Made by a program: the position numbers and the translations under genes. DNA of 12,831 bases from Baffinella frigidus (lineage: Eukaryota > Cryptophyceae > Cryptomonadales > Baffinellaceae). The DNA lies in contig MU646374.1 of the NCBI GenBank assembly GCA_026770585.1, positions 508,413 to 521,243 on the forward strand, in the 5' to 3' direction. The notes below the pieces were generated by a model, which did not search any database, was not told where the DNA came from, and saw nothing but the letters and a program-made list of their open reading frames with translations. Positions 12,606-12,831 of the stretch are shown piece after piece (position 1 is the first letter of the stretch; the number at the start of each line of letters is the position of its first letter).

Positions 12606-12665
12606 CTCGTCCCAGATGTTCTCGAGCTCCGCCTCGATGCGCGGCGTCACCCGCTCCAGCTCCTC
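12606..12665 (-). CDS. Exon of the same charged protein (upstream exon)
   Basis: On the minus strand, CTGAGACAG|GAGGAGCTGG opens a 60-nt exon, phase 0 to 0, reading EELERVTPRIEAELENIWDE. The end is GACGAG|GCAAGT, which is the strong consensus of a GC-AG intron donor. Joined to the exon at 12022 it gives 50 residues of charged, probably helical protein. The start of the gene lies to the right, outside the window. Partial copies of its last codons occur at 12199, 12301, 12389 and 12534. Confidence 0.55.
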
Positions 12666-12668
12666 CTG

Positions 12669-12677
12669 TCTCAGGGT

Positions 12678-12723
<46 letters not shown>

Positions 12724-12740
12724 GGTTGGGGGTTGGGGGT

Positions 12741-12772
<32 letters not shown>

Positions 12773-12831
12773 GGTTCAGGTTTTGGTGTTCAGGGTTCAG
12801 GGTTCAGAGTTTGGGGTTGAGGGTTGAGGGT
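12669..12831. repeat. GGGTTGA telomere-like minisatellite
   Basis: About twenty heptamer units, mostly GGGTTGA with GGGTTGG and GGGTTCA variants, running to the window edge. It directly abuts the acceptor side of the exon at 12665. On the minus strand it gives a pyrimidine-rich (TCAACCC)n tract ahead of the CAG. Confidence 0.9.

Overview
This is a GC-rich, intron-bearing nuclear window from a repeat-rich eukaryote, most likely a unicellular alga. Supporting signs are (i) many interstitial tracts of CCCTAAA/TTTAGGG, the plant, green-algal and dinoflagellate telomere motif; (ii) short exons with GT-AG and at least one good GC-AG boundary; (iii) a nucleus-type copy of bacterial-type ribosomal protein bL36; and (iv) dense short foldback elements. 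A green (prasinophyte-like) flagellate or a dinoflagellate would fit. I cannot decide between them from the sequence, and the species is not claimed. Almost all long open frames are translations of repeats and should not be read as genes.

Genic pieces. The only gene I can name is bL36, on the minus strand at 5827-6361. It is two exons joined by a GT-AG intron: a complete 38-residue bL36 core with all four zinc ligands, followed by a 75-residue C-terminal tail of unknown role. About 220 bp upstream, on the plus strand, lies a small exon pair (6586-6644 and 6866 onward) of an unrecognised protein. Between the two divergent units is a 12-bp perfect palindrome with a CACGTG core. At the left (967-1445) two short plus-strand exons are separated by a 408-bp intron made of telomere-like repeats. 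At the right (11932-12665, minus strand) two charged exons in phase are separated by a 583-bp GC-AG intron of telomere-like repeats. Neither protein is recognised.

Repeat landscape. Five or more short non-autonomous inverted-repeat families dominate 2.0-5.5 kb and 7.2-11.7 kb. Family A (about 120-130 bp, ends TACAGGGGTACCTCGCTCAT) has about ten near-full copies plus variants and halves. Family B (about 100-135 bp, ends TATCCCTTAAGTGGC) has five. Family C (GTCATCCTACACGGGACTGT) occurs as a tandem and as a hairpin. Family D (ends TTAGGTCC, 77-bp arms) has one full copy and fragments. Family E (ends CCTATTTACA) has one full copy and fragments. Families A and B are bounded by TA. One B copy sits inside an A-variant whose uninterrupted sister is present 0.9 kb away, which gives a natural filled/empty site comparison.

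The most interesting signal is the link between exon edges and telomere-like or minisatellite introns. At 1.0-1.4 kb an exon sequence (AGGTGGACACCGG) is duplicated on both sides of a telomere-repeat tract, so that the duplication itself supplies the donor GT and acceptor AG. At 12.2-12.6 kb the last codons of an exon plus its GC donor recur five times within the telomere-like intron. At 11.86-11.94 kb another exon edge recurs inside an 11-bp minisatellite array. Together these suggest that introns here are born or grow by duplication and telomere-like repeat addition at exon edges.
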